This document shows positions 15,920 through 23,986 of a stretch of 61,276 nucleotides of DNA, in pieces (position 1 is the first letter of the stretch; the number at the start of each line of letters is the position of its first letter). The position numbers and the translations under genes were made by a program. This DNA is from Casp-actino8 sp046091365 (GTDB taxonomy: Bacteria; Actinomycetota; Acidimicrobiia; Acidimicrobiales; Ilumatobacteraceae), in assembly GCA_046091365.1 (NCBI GenBank), contig JBJTBM010000021.1:1-61276 (forward strand). The letters are read 5' to 3'. Under the pieces are notes generated by a model. It searched no databases, was not told where the DNA came from, and saw nothing but the letters and a program-made list of their open reading frames with translations.

Positions 15920-16948
15920 TCATCCGAAGAAGACCCGTGCCACGTCGTCGTACAACGAGCGATCGACTCCGCGGGGTGGAGCATCGGTCACCGACAACGG
16001 AACCGTGACCACCTCGGTTCCCCGCAAAGCGACCATGCACCCCCGCTCCCCGTCGCGCACCGCACGCATCGCCTCGACTCCGAACCGGGTCGACAGCACC
16101 CGATCGAACGCGGTCGGCGTGCCACCGCGCTGCACGTGGCCGATCTGTACGACCCGCGCCTCGAAGCCGGTGCGTCGCTCGATCTCCCGGGCCACCTCGA
16201 CGCTGATGCCGCCGAGCCGGGGCCGCCCGATGTGATCGGTGCCGTACTCGGGCACGTCCAAGGTTCCCGGCACGGGAAGCGCACCCTCGGCGACCACGAC
16301 GATCGACGCGTAGCGGCCGCGCTGGTGTCGCGCGGCGACGGTGTCGCACACGCGCGCGATCTCGAAGGGGATCTCGGGGATCAGAATGACCGTCGCGCCG
16401 CCCGCGATACCAGCCTGCGTGGCGATCCAACCGGTGTCGCGTCCCATCACTTCGACGACCATCACACGATCGTGACTCTCGGCCGTGGTGTGCAGTCGAT
16501 CGATGGCGTCGGTCGCAACCTGCACCGCTGTGTGGAATCCGAAAGTGACGTCGGTGCCCGGAACGTCGTTGTCGATGGTCTTGGGCACACCGACGAAGTT
16601 CAGACCGGTGATCCCACCCAACCGCGCCGCCACCACCAGCGAACCGTTGCCGCCAACCACGATCATGGCGTCGAGCCCCATCTCGGCGAAGGTCGCCCTC
16701 ACCTTGTCGGGTCCGTCGAGGTGATCGAACGGACTCCCCCGACGCGTGCCGAGCACCGTGCCACCACGGGGCAGCAACCCGCGCACCGCGCCGACGTCGA
16801 GGCGGACGTATCGCTGTTCCATGACGCCGTCCCACGAGTCGAGGAAGCCGAACACCTCCACCTCGGGCGCACCGGCGCGAACGATGGCTCGAATCACCGC
16901 GTTCAGTCCGGGACAATCACCGCCACCCGTGAGCACGCCGACCCGCAT
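15920..16948 (-). CDS. pfkA: 6-phosphofructokinase
   Basis: Protein of 342 residues of the PfkA family. GGGDCPGLNAVIRA at 8-21, PKTIDND at 122-128 (catalytic D126) and MGRDTG are clear. The phosphate-donor site has K123 in place of the Gly of bacterial ATP enzymes, a feature of pyrophosphate-dependent and mixed-clade enzymes, but G102 as in ATP enzymes. The metal-site motif GGDGS reads GGNGS (N101, codon AAC). The donor (ATP or pyrophosphate) is therefore uncertain. ATG is 6 nt after a TATGCT box. It converges on the lipoprotein gene with a 3-nt gap. Confidence 0.88.
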   Translation of the reverse strand: MRVGVLTGGGDCPGLNAVIRAIVRAGAPEVEVFGFLDSWDGVMEQRYVRLDVGAVRGLLPRGGTVLGTRRGSPFDHLDGPDKVRATFAEMGLDAMIVVGGNGSLVVAARLGGITGLNFVGVPKTIDNDVPGTDVTFGFHTAVQVATDAIDRLHTTAESHDRVMVVEVMGRDTGWIATQAGIAGGATVILIPEIPFEIARVCDTVAARHQRGRYASIVVVAEGALPVPGTLDVPEYGTDHIGRPRLGGISVEVAREIERRTGFEARVVQIGHVQRGGTPTAFDRVLSTRFGVEAMRAVRDGERGCMVALRGTEVVTVPLSVTDAPPRGVDRSLYDDVARVFFG

Positions 16949-16954
16949 GTTCCG

Positions 16955-16960
16955 AGCATA
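16955..16960 (-). promoter_or_regulatory. -10 box, leaderless promoter of pfkA
   Basis: TATGCT on the minus strand, 6 nt before the ATG at 16948. Confidence 0.55.
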
Positions 16961-16982
16961 AGCCCGGGCGATCGTGCGAGGG

Positions 16983-17011
16983 TTGAGAGACCTCGCGCTC
17001 CGTGCGACAAT
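16983..17011 (+). promoter_or_regulatory. Sigma70-like promoter of small membrane protein-glpK
   Basis: TTGAGA at 16983-16988, a 17-bp spacer, and GACAAT at 17006-17011, ending 5 nt before the ATG at 17017. It has one of the few recognisable -35 boxes in the window and again predicts an almost leaderless mRNA. Confidence 0.55.
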
Positions 17012-17016
17012 TGGAC

Positions 17017-17352
17017 ATGGCCTGGGATCCGACGCGCACCGTGCCGTGGGGACGCCTCGTTCGCGAGTGGCTCGTGTACGTGGTGGTGATGGCCGTCGTC
17101 TTCGTGGTGTTCCTGCGCGACCAGGTCTCGGTCGGCTCGGTCGTCGGCCTGTTGATGTCGTTCCCCATGTACCTGTTGGCCGGGTTCGTGCTGGCCAAGT
17201 TCGGATACCAACGCAAGACCCTGCGGGACCTGCGGTCGACGGCCGCGCCCGAGAAACCCCGCCCCACCGCTTCCCAACGTCCGGCGCGCACGAGCCGCAC
17301 CTCGACCGGTCCGTCGCAGCACCGACCCGACAACAAGCGCAAGCGGCGATGA
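17017..17352 (+). CDS. DUF4229-like small membrane protein
   Basis: Protein of 111 residues with two membrane helices (about 16-35 and 42-66) and a basic, Pro/Thr/Arg-rich tail from about 75, probably cytoplasmic. The helix pair with LLMSFPMYLLAGF resembles actinobacterial DUF4229 proteins; this is a weak family call. The ATG follows a promoter directly. Its stop overlaps the glpK start as ATGA (17349-17352), so it is coupled to glycerol kinase. There is no sign that it is a glycerol facilitator, which would have six helices. Confidence 0.65.
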   Translation: MAWDPTRTVPWGRLVREWLVYVVVMAVVFVVFLRDQVSVGSVVGLLMSFPMYLLAGFVLAKFGYQRKTLRDLRSTAAPEKPRPTASQRPARTSRTSTGPSQHRPDNKRKRR

Positions 17353-18845
17353 GCGACACCTACGTTCTGGCCGTCGATGCCGGGACGACGGGCGTGCGCT
17401 GTCGCGCGGTGTTCGCCGACGGACGCCCGAGCGTGGCCTCCTACCGCGAATTCACCCAGTACTTCCCCGAACCCGGTCGGGTCGAGCACGACGCCGAGGA
17501 GATCTGGGCCGCCGTCGCGACCACTCTGGCCGAGGTGGTCGAGCGCGCCGGCGTGCCCGCGGCCATCGGCATCACCAATCAGCGCGAGACGGTCGTGGCC
17601 TGGAATCGCCGCACCGGTCAGGTCCACGGTCGGGCGATCGTGTGGCAGGACCGCCGAACCGCGTCGATGTGCGAGAGTCTGCTCGCCGACGGGCATCTGC
17701 CCGCGGTGAGGTCGATCACCGGGCTGGTCCTCGACCCCTACTTCTCGGGCACCAAGATCGCCTGGATGTCGGCCAACGGGGTGCCGAACGATCCCGATGT
17801 CGTGTTCGGGACCATCGACAGTTGGATCCTGTGGAATCTCACCGGGGGCGAAGTGCTGGCCACCGACCCGTCGAACGCCAGTCGCACGATGCTCTTCGAC
17901 ATCGGTGCGCTCGCCTGGAGCGAGCAGTTGTGCGAGGTGCTCGGCGTGGCGTCGTCGCGACTTCCGACGGTGATGCCTTCGAGCGGGCGATTCGGCGTCA
18001 CCGCCGCGAGCGGTCTCCCCACGGGCGTTCCGATCTCAGGAATCGCCGGCGATCAACAAGCCGCCCTGTTCGGTCAGACCTGCTTCTCCCCCGGCATGGC
18101 CAAGAACACCTACGGCACCGGAAGTTTCGTGCTCATGAACATCGGTGAGACGTGCCCCGCCCCGGCGACCGGGTTGCTCACCACGGTCGCCTGGTCACTC
18201 GGATCACCCGACGGCACGGTGAGCACCTCGTACGCGCTCGAGGGGTCGATCTTCGTCACCGGTGCCGCGGTGCAGTGGTTGCGCGACGGACTCGGACTCA
18301 TCTCGTCGTCGGCCGAGATCGGCCCGCTGGCCGAGTCGGTGCCCGACAGCGGCGGAGTCTTCGTCGTGCCCGCATTCACCGGACTCGGCAGCCCGTGGTG
18401 GGATCCGTACGCGCGCGGCAGCATCGTGGGCATCACGCGCGGAACCACCCGGGCCCACATCGCGCGGGCGGTGGTGGAGGCGATGGCGCTCCAGACCCGC
18501 GACGCGGTGTCGGCGATGGAGGCGGCGAGCGGACGCGTCATCAGCGACCTGCGGGTCGACGGCGGCGCTTCGGTGATGGACCTCTTGCTCCGGTTGCAGT
18601 CGGATCAACTCGGCATCGCGGTGCGTCGTCCCGTCGACCAAGAGACCACGGCCCTCGGTGCCGCGTATCTCGCCGGTCTGGCCGAGGGCGTCTGGCCCTC
18701 GCTCGAGGCGATCTCGACGCTCTGGGCCACCGATCTCGTCGTGCAGCCGCACCCGAAGAAAACCCCCGAGCGAGTCGCTGCCGACGCGTTGCACTCCCAG
18801 TGGCTGCGCGCGGTCGAGCGCTCGCGCGACTGGGCCGGTCACTGA
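17349..18845 (+). CDS. glpK: Glycerol kinase
   Basis: FGGY-family kinase of 498 residues, the standard GlpK length. The N-terminal DAGTTGVRCR segment is the ATP/sugar-site start, the GITNQRETVVAW segment contains the glycerol-binding Arg-Glu pair, and the ISGIAGDQQAALFGQ and KNTYGTGSF segments and the LGSPWWDPYARG signature are typical. It makes glycerol 3-phosphate from glycerol and ATP. GTTG replaces the usual GTTS near the N-terminus. No glpD or glpF is adjacent. It is coupled to the upstream small membrane protein and converges with the ACT-domain gene 11 nt away. Confidence 0.92.
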   Translation: MSDTYVLAVDAGTTGVRCRAVFADGRPSVASYREFTQYFPEPGRVEHDAEEIWAAVATTLAEVVERAGVPAAIGITNQRETVVAWNRRTGQVHGRAIVWQDRRTASMCESLLADGHLPAVRSITGLVLDPYFSGTKIAWMSANGVPNDPDVVFGTIDSWILWNLTGGEVLATDPSNASRTMLFDIGALAWSEQLCEVLGVASSRLPTVMPSSGRFGVTAASGLPTGVPISGIAGDQQAALFGQTCFSPGMAKNTYGTGSFVLMNIGETCPAPATGLLTTVAWSLGSPDGTVSTSYALEGSIFVTGAAVQWLRDGLGLISSSAEIGPLAESVPDSGGVFVVPAFTGLGSPWWDPYARGSIVGITRGTTRAHIARAVVEAMALQTRDAVSAMEAASGRVISDLRVDGGASVMDLLLRLQSDQLGIAVRRPVDQETTALGAAYLAGLAEGVWPSLEAISTLWATDLVVQPHPKKTPERVAADALHSQWLRAVERSRDWAGH

Positions 18846-18856
18846 GCGACGACCGA

Positions 18857-19483
18857 TCAACCCGGCCAGCACGAGCCGATGATGCGCGCGATGAGGGCGA
18901 GATGTCGTCGTTCCCGCAGTCGAAACGCCCCCTTGACCCGGCCGCTGACGATGGTCACCCCGGTCGCTCCGAGCGGTGCCCACGCAATGTCACTCGGGGT
19001 GTGCTCGTGCGCGTCGTCATCGCGGACCAGATGACGGACACCGGCGACGAAGGCCGTCAGCCACGCGACGTCGGGCACCTCACCACTGGCGGCCACGGGC
19101 TCGTCAACGATGATCACGCACCAATCGGACTCCAGCATCTCGCGGATCGACGCGCACGCCGTCACCGCCCGTTCGGTATCGGTCGCCTCCATGATGCGCG
19201 CGGCGACGTCGAGGGCCAGGACGCTCTGGTCCGGGCGGTCGGGGGCCACCTCGTGTACGTCCTCGACGGCCACTCCTTCGACTCCGGACACTTCGTCGAT
19301 GAGATCGTCCGACGATGCACCCTCGGGCAGCGTCACGGTGAGTTCGTCGATCGCCATTCCCGCACCGCGTTCGAGGATCTCGATACCCACCACGTCACCG
19401 CTCGCGCGACCGATCGCGGCCGCCACCCGACCGAGAGTTCCCGGCAGGTCCGGGAGCCAGAGACGCAACACTACGGTGGGCAC
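18857..19483 (-). CDS. ACT-domain protein
   Basis: Protein of 208 residues. The N-terminal 75 residues form an ACT domain (LPDLPGTLGRVAAAIGRASGDVVGI is its opening helix region), a fold that binds amino acids to control enzymes. The C-terminal part (about 80-205) is not recognised; it has a SDWCVIIVDEPVA segment and a basic end. It may be a stand-alone amino-acid sensor, but the regulated partner is not evident from its neighbours. GTG start is 6 nt after TAGCCT. Confidence 0.75.
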   Translation of the reverse strand: MPTVVLRLWLPDLPGTLGRVAAAIGRASGDVVGIEILERGAGMAIDELTVTLPEGASSDDLIDEVSGVEGVAVEDVHEVAPDRPDQSVLALDVAARIMEATDTERAVTACASIREMLESDWCVIIVDEPVAASGEVPDVAWLTAFVAGVRHLVRDDDAHEHTPSDIAWAPLGATGVTIVSGRVKGAFRLRERRHLALIARIIGSCWPG

Positions 19484-19489
19484 GCCACG

Positions 19490-19495
19490 AGGCTA
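19490..19495 (-). promoter_or_regulatory. -10 box, leaderless promoter of ACT-domain gene
   Basis: TAGCCT on the minus strand, 6 nt before the GTG at 19483. This separates the gene from the ROK gene upstream. Confidence 0.55.
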
Positions 19496-19534
19496 ACGAG
19501 ACCGCTCTCCCGGCCGACTCCGAATACGCGACCC

Positions 19535-20467
19535 TCAGCGATCGGAAAGCGACGTCGCGTCGGCCAGGAACGCCGCCCCCATCGCCCCGGCCAATTCACC
19601 GAAATGGGCGAATTCGAGCACCGGATGAGGGCGCAGATCGGGTGAATACAGGAGATCGGCGAAGTGGCGGCGCACCGGGGCCATCAACACGTCTTTCGAC
19701 ACCGCGACACCACCGCCGACGACCATGCAGGCCGGATCGAGAACGTTGGCGAGGCCGACGAGGCCGAGCGCGACCCAATGGGCGAACTCGTCGAGGATCC
19801 CCACGGCCTCGACATCGCCGGTCGACGCGAGCGCGCAGACGTGCTCACCGCGCAGGAGGTCGACGTCGTCGACGAGCGAACGCGCCGCGGTCAAGCCGCC
19901 GCCGCGCATGACCGCGCGGCCGAGCGCACCGAGAGCGTTGCCCGAGGCGAAGCGCTCCCAACACCCGCGTCGTCCGCAGGGACACCGTGGTCCGTTCGGA
20001 TCGACCACCATGTGCCCGACCTCGCCGGCGAATCCGTTGGCGCCGCGCACGACGAGCCCGTCGACGACGAGTCCCCCGCCGATGCCCGTACCCAAGGTGA
20101 CCACCACGGCGTCACGGTGTCCGCGCGCTGCGCCAGCGCGCCATTCGGCGACCGCGGCACACGTGGCGTCGTTGTCGACCACGACCGAGCGCCCCAGTCG
20201 TCGGCCCAGCCGACCGGCGACGTCGAAGTCGGCCACATCGGTCAGATTCGGCGAGGCCCGGATGACACCCTCGCGGGTGACGAGACCGGGCACCCCGATG
20301 CCGACCGAGCGGTGGTCTCCCAGGTCGTCCACGAGATCGGCGAGCGTGTCGATGATCCCGTCGGGGGTGTCGGGAGTGGACCGCCGCAACTCGGTCACCA
20401 CCTGGTCGCCGTCGAGCACGATGCCCAGGCACTTGGTGCCTCCGACGTCGATTCCGATCGCCGGCAT
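19535..20467 (-). CDS. ROK-family glucokinase
   Basis: Protein of 310 residues. GIDVGGTK at 4-11, the VVDNDATCAAVAEW catalytic segment, LGTGIGGG and a full zinc motif CPCGRRGCWE are all canonical for bacterial ROK glucokinase, as is the GHMVV histidine. It would phosphorylate glucose with ATP. No helix-turn-helix is present, so it is not a ROK repressor. It starts 3 nt after the SRPBCC gene and appears to be the last gene of the long minus-strand run that begins at 28397. Confidence 0.88.
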   Translation of the reverse strand: MPAIGIDVGGTKCLGIVLDGDQVVTELRRSTPDTPDGIIDTLADLVDDLGDHRSVGIGVPGLVTREGVIRASPNLTDVADFDVAGRLGRRLGRSVVVDNDATCAAVAEWRAGAARGHRDAVVVTLGTGIGGGLVVDGLVVRGANGFAGEVGHMVVDPNGPRCPCGRRGCWERFASGNALGALGRAVMRGGGLTAARSLVDDVDLLRGEHVCALASTGDVEAVGILDEFAHWVALGLVGLANVLDPACMVVGGGVAVSKDVLMAPVRRHFADLLYSPDLRPHPVLEFAHFGELAGAMGAAFLADATSLSDR

Positions 20468-20470
20468 CGA

Positions 20471-20908
20471 TCAGCCACGCGACTCGGCGCGGACCTTCAA
20501 CTCCTTGACGGTGTTCAAGATGCGCACCTCGGCGCGCCGCTTCACGAAACCGGGCAACGGAATGATGAGCTCGATCGACAAGTTGTAGGTGAGCACCACG
20601 CCACCACTGCTGTCCGGAGCGAACATGTAGGCGCCGTCGACCCCGCGCATGATGTCACCCTTGATCAGCCTCCACGACAGACGGTGCGGCGCCGCGTCGT
20701 AGTCGTAGGCCAACGTGTAATGAGTGCTACGACCGAGGGCCGACGTGCGGTACTCGACCTCGGTGGCCCTCCCCTGATCGTCGCGGGTCAACACCACGGC
20801 CGACTTCACGTCGGTCCACTCGGGATAGCGCTCATAGTCGGTGGCGATCGCCCAGCACGTGTCGAGGGGCGCGTCGATGGAGATCGTCAATGACGCGGTG
20901 TCGGTCAT
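20471..20908 (-). CDS. SRPBCC (START-like) family protein
   Basis: Protein of 145 residues with the helix-grip fold pattern of polyketide-cyclase/SRPBCC proteins: an N-terminal beta strand, IDAPLDTCWAIATDYERYPEW (typical early helix), alternating strands through the middle and a long C-terminal helix (VKRRAEVRILNTVKEL). Such proteins bind lipids or hydrophobic ligands; ligand unknown. It lies next to a glycosyltransferase and a small membrane protein. A TAGAAC box 6 nt before the ATG (20915-20920) could be a weak internal leaderless promoter overlapping the upstream stop codon. Confidence 0.8.
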   Translation of the reverse strand: MTDTASLTISIDAPLDTCWAIATDYERYPEWTDVKSAVVLTRDDQGRATEVEYRTSALGRSTHYTLAYDYDAAPHRLSWRLIKGDIMRGVDGAYMFAPDSSGGVVLTYNLSIELIIPLPGFVKRRAEVRILNTVKELKVRAESRG

Positions 20909-20917
20909 GCCCTAGTT

Positions 20918-21406
20918 CTAGCCGATCCCGTCACCGTCGGAGCGCCTTCGTCGGGGGCCGAAGGTCCCGTGGGAGGCGGCCCACAACCCGTTGAGGCCGA
21001 GTCCGAGCATCGGCACCAAGACGCCGAAGGCCAACGTCGAGCCGGGCGACGACCCTTGGCCGTCACTCGGGGTGCTGAGTCGCGACGAGGCGGTGGCGAT
21101 GGCGATCACGGTCTGCGCCGAGAGGCACGCGTTCATCGTCAGTTTCACCGCACGAGGCGTGGCCTGACCGAGCAGGAGGTACAACTCAGCGACCGACAGC
21201 TCCTCGGTTCGACTGCGCTGCACGGCCACGAAGTATCCCCACAGGAACGCGGCCACCCCCACGGCGAAGAGAGCCAGATCGACCACCACACCTTGCACCT
21301 TGGCCACTCCGTCGAACACCACCGCCGCGGTGACCGACGACACCGCGAACACGACGGTGCCGACGATGTTGGCCATCTGCACCCGACGATCGGTGAACGC
21401 GCTCAC
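20918..21406 (-). CDS. Membrane protein of unknown function, 162 aa
   Basis: Unrecognised integral membrane protein of 162 residues with about four hydrophobic segments (about 12-32, 38-60, 92-106 and 124-146) and a basic tail ending in an Arg run. The GTG start overlaps the stop of the glycosyltransferase gene (GTGA, 21403-21406), giving translational coupling. It could serve the glycosyltransferase or its lipid product, but nothing in the sequence proves this. Confidence 0.65.
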   Translation of the reverse strand: MSAFTDRRVQMANIVGTVVFAVSSVTAAVVFDGVAKVQGVVVDLALFAVGVAAFLWGYFVAVQRSRTEELSVAELYLLLGQATPRAVKLTMNACLSAQTVIAIATASSRLSTPSDGQGSSPGSTLAFGVLVPMLGLGLNGLWAASHGTFGPRRRRSDGDGIG

Positions 21407-22524
21407 GCGTCGACCTCCAGGGCTCGTCCCAGACGCTCGGCCAAGGTCGCGTACGAGAACTCGTTCATGGCGCGCTCGCGCGAGGCCCGTCCCATGCGCG
21501 TACGCATCTCGTCGTCGTCGAGCAAGCGGGCGACGTGTCGCACTACCGCGTCGACATCGCCGGGATCGGCCACCACGAAACCGGTCTCACCGTCGGCGAC
21601 CGCCTCAGCCGCGCCACCACTGTCACCGGCGATCTGGGGGATGCCACACGCCGCGGCCTCGACGAACACGATGCCAAAACCCTCCTGTTCGAGACCGCCC
21701 CAACGATTGCGACACATCATGGCCGAGACGTCGGCGCATCCGTAGAGAAGCGGTAGGTCGTCGTGCGGCACCCGGCCCATGAATCGGACCGGAGCCGACA
21801 CCTCGCGCGCCAACAACTCGAGGCGTTCACGATCTCGTCCGGCACCACCGATGGCCAACACGAGACGGGGTCGATAGGGCGCCAAGGCCGCGACCGCACG
21901 GATGACGGTGTCGAATCCCTTGCGGGGCACGAGCCGACTGATACCCACCAAGATCTCGGCGTCGTCGTCGAATCCGAAGTGACGACGGGCCCGGACGCGT
22001 TCGTCGGCCGTCAACGGCCGGAAACGTTCGACGTCGACTCCGGGCGGGACCACCGTCATGGGAAGGGCGCGTCCGGCAGCGTGTTCGGCTTCGCGGGCCG
22101 GGTAACCGCCGGCGGCGACGACGTGTCGCGCACCGCGCAACACCCGTCCGAGCACCTGCTTGGACACCGGAAGCCGACCCGGAACCGTCACCTCGGCGCC
22201 GTGCAACACCACGTCGTACGGGCGCTCGAGCCACGGTCCGACGATGCCCAACGGAACGGCGGGATCGAGAACCACGCGCTCGGCCCCCACGCGCCGGGCC
22301 ATCTCGTCGATACGCCGCACCATCCACGGATGCGGCAACAACACCGGTTCGCGGGTGCGCTCGATGAGGAAGGGCTGGGCCGCGTCGAAGTCGGCCGCAC
22401 CGTCGTACGGGCTCGTGAGAACCGCGAACGACTCCGGTGGCAAGCGCCGCCACCACTCCCAGAGGAGCGACTGGATCCCCCCGATCTTGGGTGGGAAATC
22501 GTTGGTCACGAGCAGGTGCTTCAC
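21403..22524 (-). CDS. GT4 glycosyltransferase, PimB-like
   Basis: GT-B glycosyltransferase of 373 residues. The N-terminal VTNDFPPKIGGIQS segment is that of PimB-type mannosyltransferases. The C-terminal domain has GISRLVPRKGFD, GGAGRDRERLE and an E-x7-E motif in EQEGFGIVFVEAAACG, the sugar-nucleotide site of GT4 enzymes. By family it could add a second mannose to phosphatidylinositol mannoside or act on another lipid. The GTG start at 22524 overlaps the queG stop and fits the family N-terminus better than the longer frame. Confidence 0.82.
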   Translation of the reverse strand: MKHLLVTNDFPPKIGGIQSLLWEWWRRLPPESFAVLTSPYDGAADFDAAQPFLIERTREPVLLPHPWMVRRIDEMARRVGAERVVLDPAVPLGIVGPWLERPYDVVLHGAEVTVPGRLPVSKQVLGRVLRGARHVVAAGGYPAREAEHAAGRALPMTVVPPGVDVERFRPLTADERVRARRHFGFDDDAEILVGISRLVPRKGFDTVIRAVAALAPYRPRLVLAIGGAGRDRERLELLAREVSAPVRFMGRVPHDDLPLLYGCADVSAMMCRNRWGGLEQEGFGIVFVEAAACGIPQIAGDSGGAAEAVADGETGFVVADPGDVDAVVRHVARLLDDDEMRTRMGRASRERAMNEFSYATLAERLGRALEVDA

Positions 22525-23675
22525 GCCGACCGCCGGTTCACCGGAATGTCCCACTCGGCGCCGAGCGACGGATCATCACGCAACGGGTCGGCGAGGTCGT
22601 CGAGACCGAGTCGTCGACAGGCCCACACGGCATGGGCTCGCAGCATCGCGTCATCGACTCCAAGGTAGTGGCGCAACACCGCGACGACGCGGTCGTCGGC
22701 CGGGACGTCGGCCACGTTGCCCACGATCACGAGAGCGTTGCGTCGCAACCACACCGGGTTGCGACCGGCGAGATACCAGCGCCCGTAGACCTCGAGCAGG
22801 CGCGCGTCGTCGGACCAGAGCAGGTCGAGCACGTCGACGAACTCACCGGGTCCGTGCGCCGCCGCGACGACCCCGGTGTCGCGCGGACGGTGACGCGGCG
22901 ACAACCGCACGTTGGGCGGGCACACGGTTTGACAATCGTCGCATCCGTAGATGCGGTCGCCCAGGGCCTCGCGGAATTCCGGGGCGAACACCCCGGGCTT
23001 CTGGGCCAGCCACGCCAGACAGCGCCGCGCATCGATAACGCCGTCGGCCACGATCGCTTCCGTCGGACACCCGTCGAGACACAGTCGGCACGTGCCACAC
23101 CCCTCGGGCGCCGGTCCCGCCGCCGGAGGGAACTCGGCGGAGGTGACGACACAACCGAGGCTCACGAAACTCCCCACGCCGGGGAGCAGGAGATTGGCGT
23201 TCTTGCCGAACCATCCGAGTCCGGCGCGGTACGCCACCTCGCGATCGACGACGTCGTTCTCGTCGGCGAACACCACGGCGCGATACCCGTCGGCCCGCAG
23301 TCGCAGAGCGATCTTCTGCAGGGCTTGACGCAAGGGCGTGTACTGATCGTGTCGGGCGTATCGCGCCACGACACCGGCGACCGATGACGGCGCCGACTCG
23401 TCGGGGACGTTGTGGCTACGCGCCGCCACCAGGATCGATCGTGCCCCCTCGACCGCGCGGTTCGGATCGGTCGAGCGGATCGAGTCGCGGAACGTGAAGC
23501 CCATGGAGTCGCTCAAGCCCCGAGCGACGCGGTCGTCGATCGCCACCCGAGCGCGGTCGAGGACCGTGGCATCGGTGAAGCCCACTCGGTCGAGTCCGAG
23601 TTCGGCGGCCATCATGCGGATGTCGGCGATGTAATCGTCCGTGATCGGACGCGGGCTTCGATCAACCGGACGCAC
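22521..23675 (-). CDS. queG: Epoxyqueuosine reductase
   Basis: Protein of 384 residues with the full QueG layout: an N-terminal cobalamin-binding region, D138 (general acid position in FADEND), AGLGWFGKN, two 4Fe-4S clusters (C193, C196, C199, C203 and C245, C248, C252 with C219) and a C-terminal HEAT-like repeat region (about 310-370). It reduces epoxyqueuosine in tRNA to queuosine, the last step of the pathway, using cobalamin. No other que gene is in the window. Start GTG 23675 overlaps the upstream gene by 14 nt, so a later start is possible. Confidence 0.88.
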   Translation of the reverse strand: MRPVDRSPRPITDDYIADIRMMAAELGLDRVGFTDATVLDRARVAIDDRVARGLSDSMGFTFRDSIRSTDPNRAVEGARSILVAARSHNVPDESAPSSVAGVVARYARHDQYTPLRQALQKIALRLRADGYRAVVFADENDVVDREVAYRAGLGWFGKNANLLLPGVGSFVSLGCVVTSAEFPPAAGPAPEGCGTCRLCLDGCPTEAIVADGVIDARRCLAWLAQKPGVFAPEFREALGDRIYGCDDCQTVCPPNVRLSPRHRPRDTGVVAAAHGPGEFVDVLDLLWSDDARLLEVYGRWYLAGRNPVWLRRNALVIVGNVADVPADDRVVAVLRHYLGVDDAMLRAHAVWACRRLGLDDLADPLRDDPSLGAEWDIPVNRRSA

Positions 23676-23946
23676 GATGACGAAGCGTAGGGACCAAACC
23701 GGCGTCCCCGAGGGCCTTCAACGCGCGAATCTCGTTCAAGTCGAGCACGATCGCCCCGTTGTTGCCGCCGTGGGCCTGCTCGCCGCTGGCATCGGCGTCA
23801 TCGGCCGAGCACAAGAAGGTGACCACACAGTCGTCACAGACCTCGCTGTGGCGCGCGACGCAGGTCGAGCAATCGATGACGAGGGGGGCCGTCGGATCGT
23901 CGGTGGGGACGGCCGTGACAGGGATGCGGCGCGGGAAGTCGGTCAT
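23662..23946 (-). CDS. Small cysteine-rich protein, 94 aa, unknown
   Basis: Unrecognised soluble protein of 94 residues. Five cysteines cluster at 26, 29, 37, 40 and 46, in a C-x2-C-x7-C-x2-C pattern plus one, which looks like a zinc ribbon or an iron-sulfur site. An ALGDAGLVP helix follows. It overlaps queG by 14 nt, so the two are probably made together. The overlap with an iron-sulfur enzyme makes a metal or tRNA-related role thinkable, but this is conjecture. Confidence 0.65.
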   Translation of the reverse strand: MTDFPRRIPVTAVPTDDPTAPLVIDCSTCVARHSEVCDDCVVTFLCSADDADASGEQAHGGNNGAIVLDLNEIRALKALGDAGLVPTLRHRASG

Positions 23947-23986
23947 GACGTCATCGTGCCGACGGGGTGTGGCAGGGAATCGCCCG

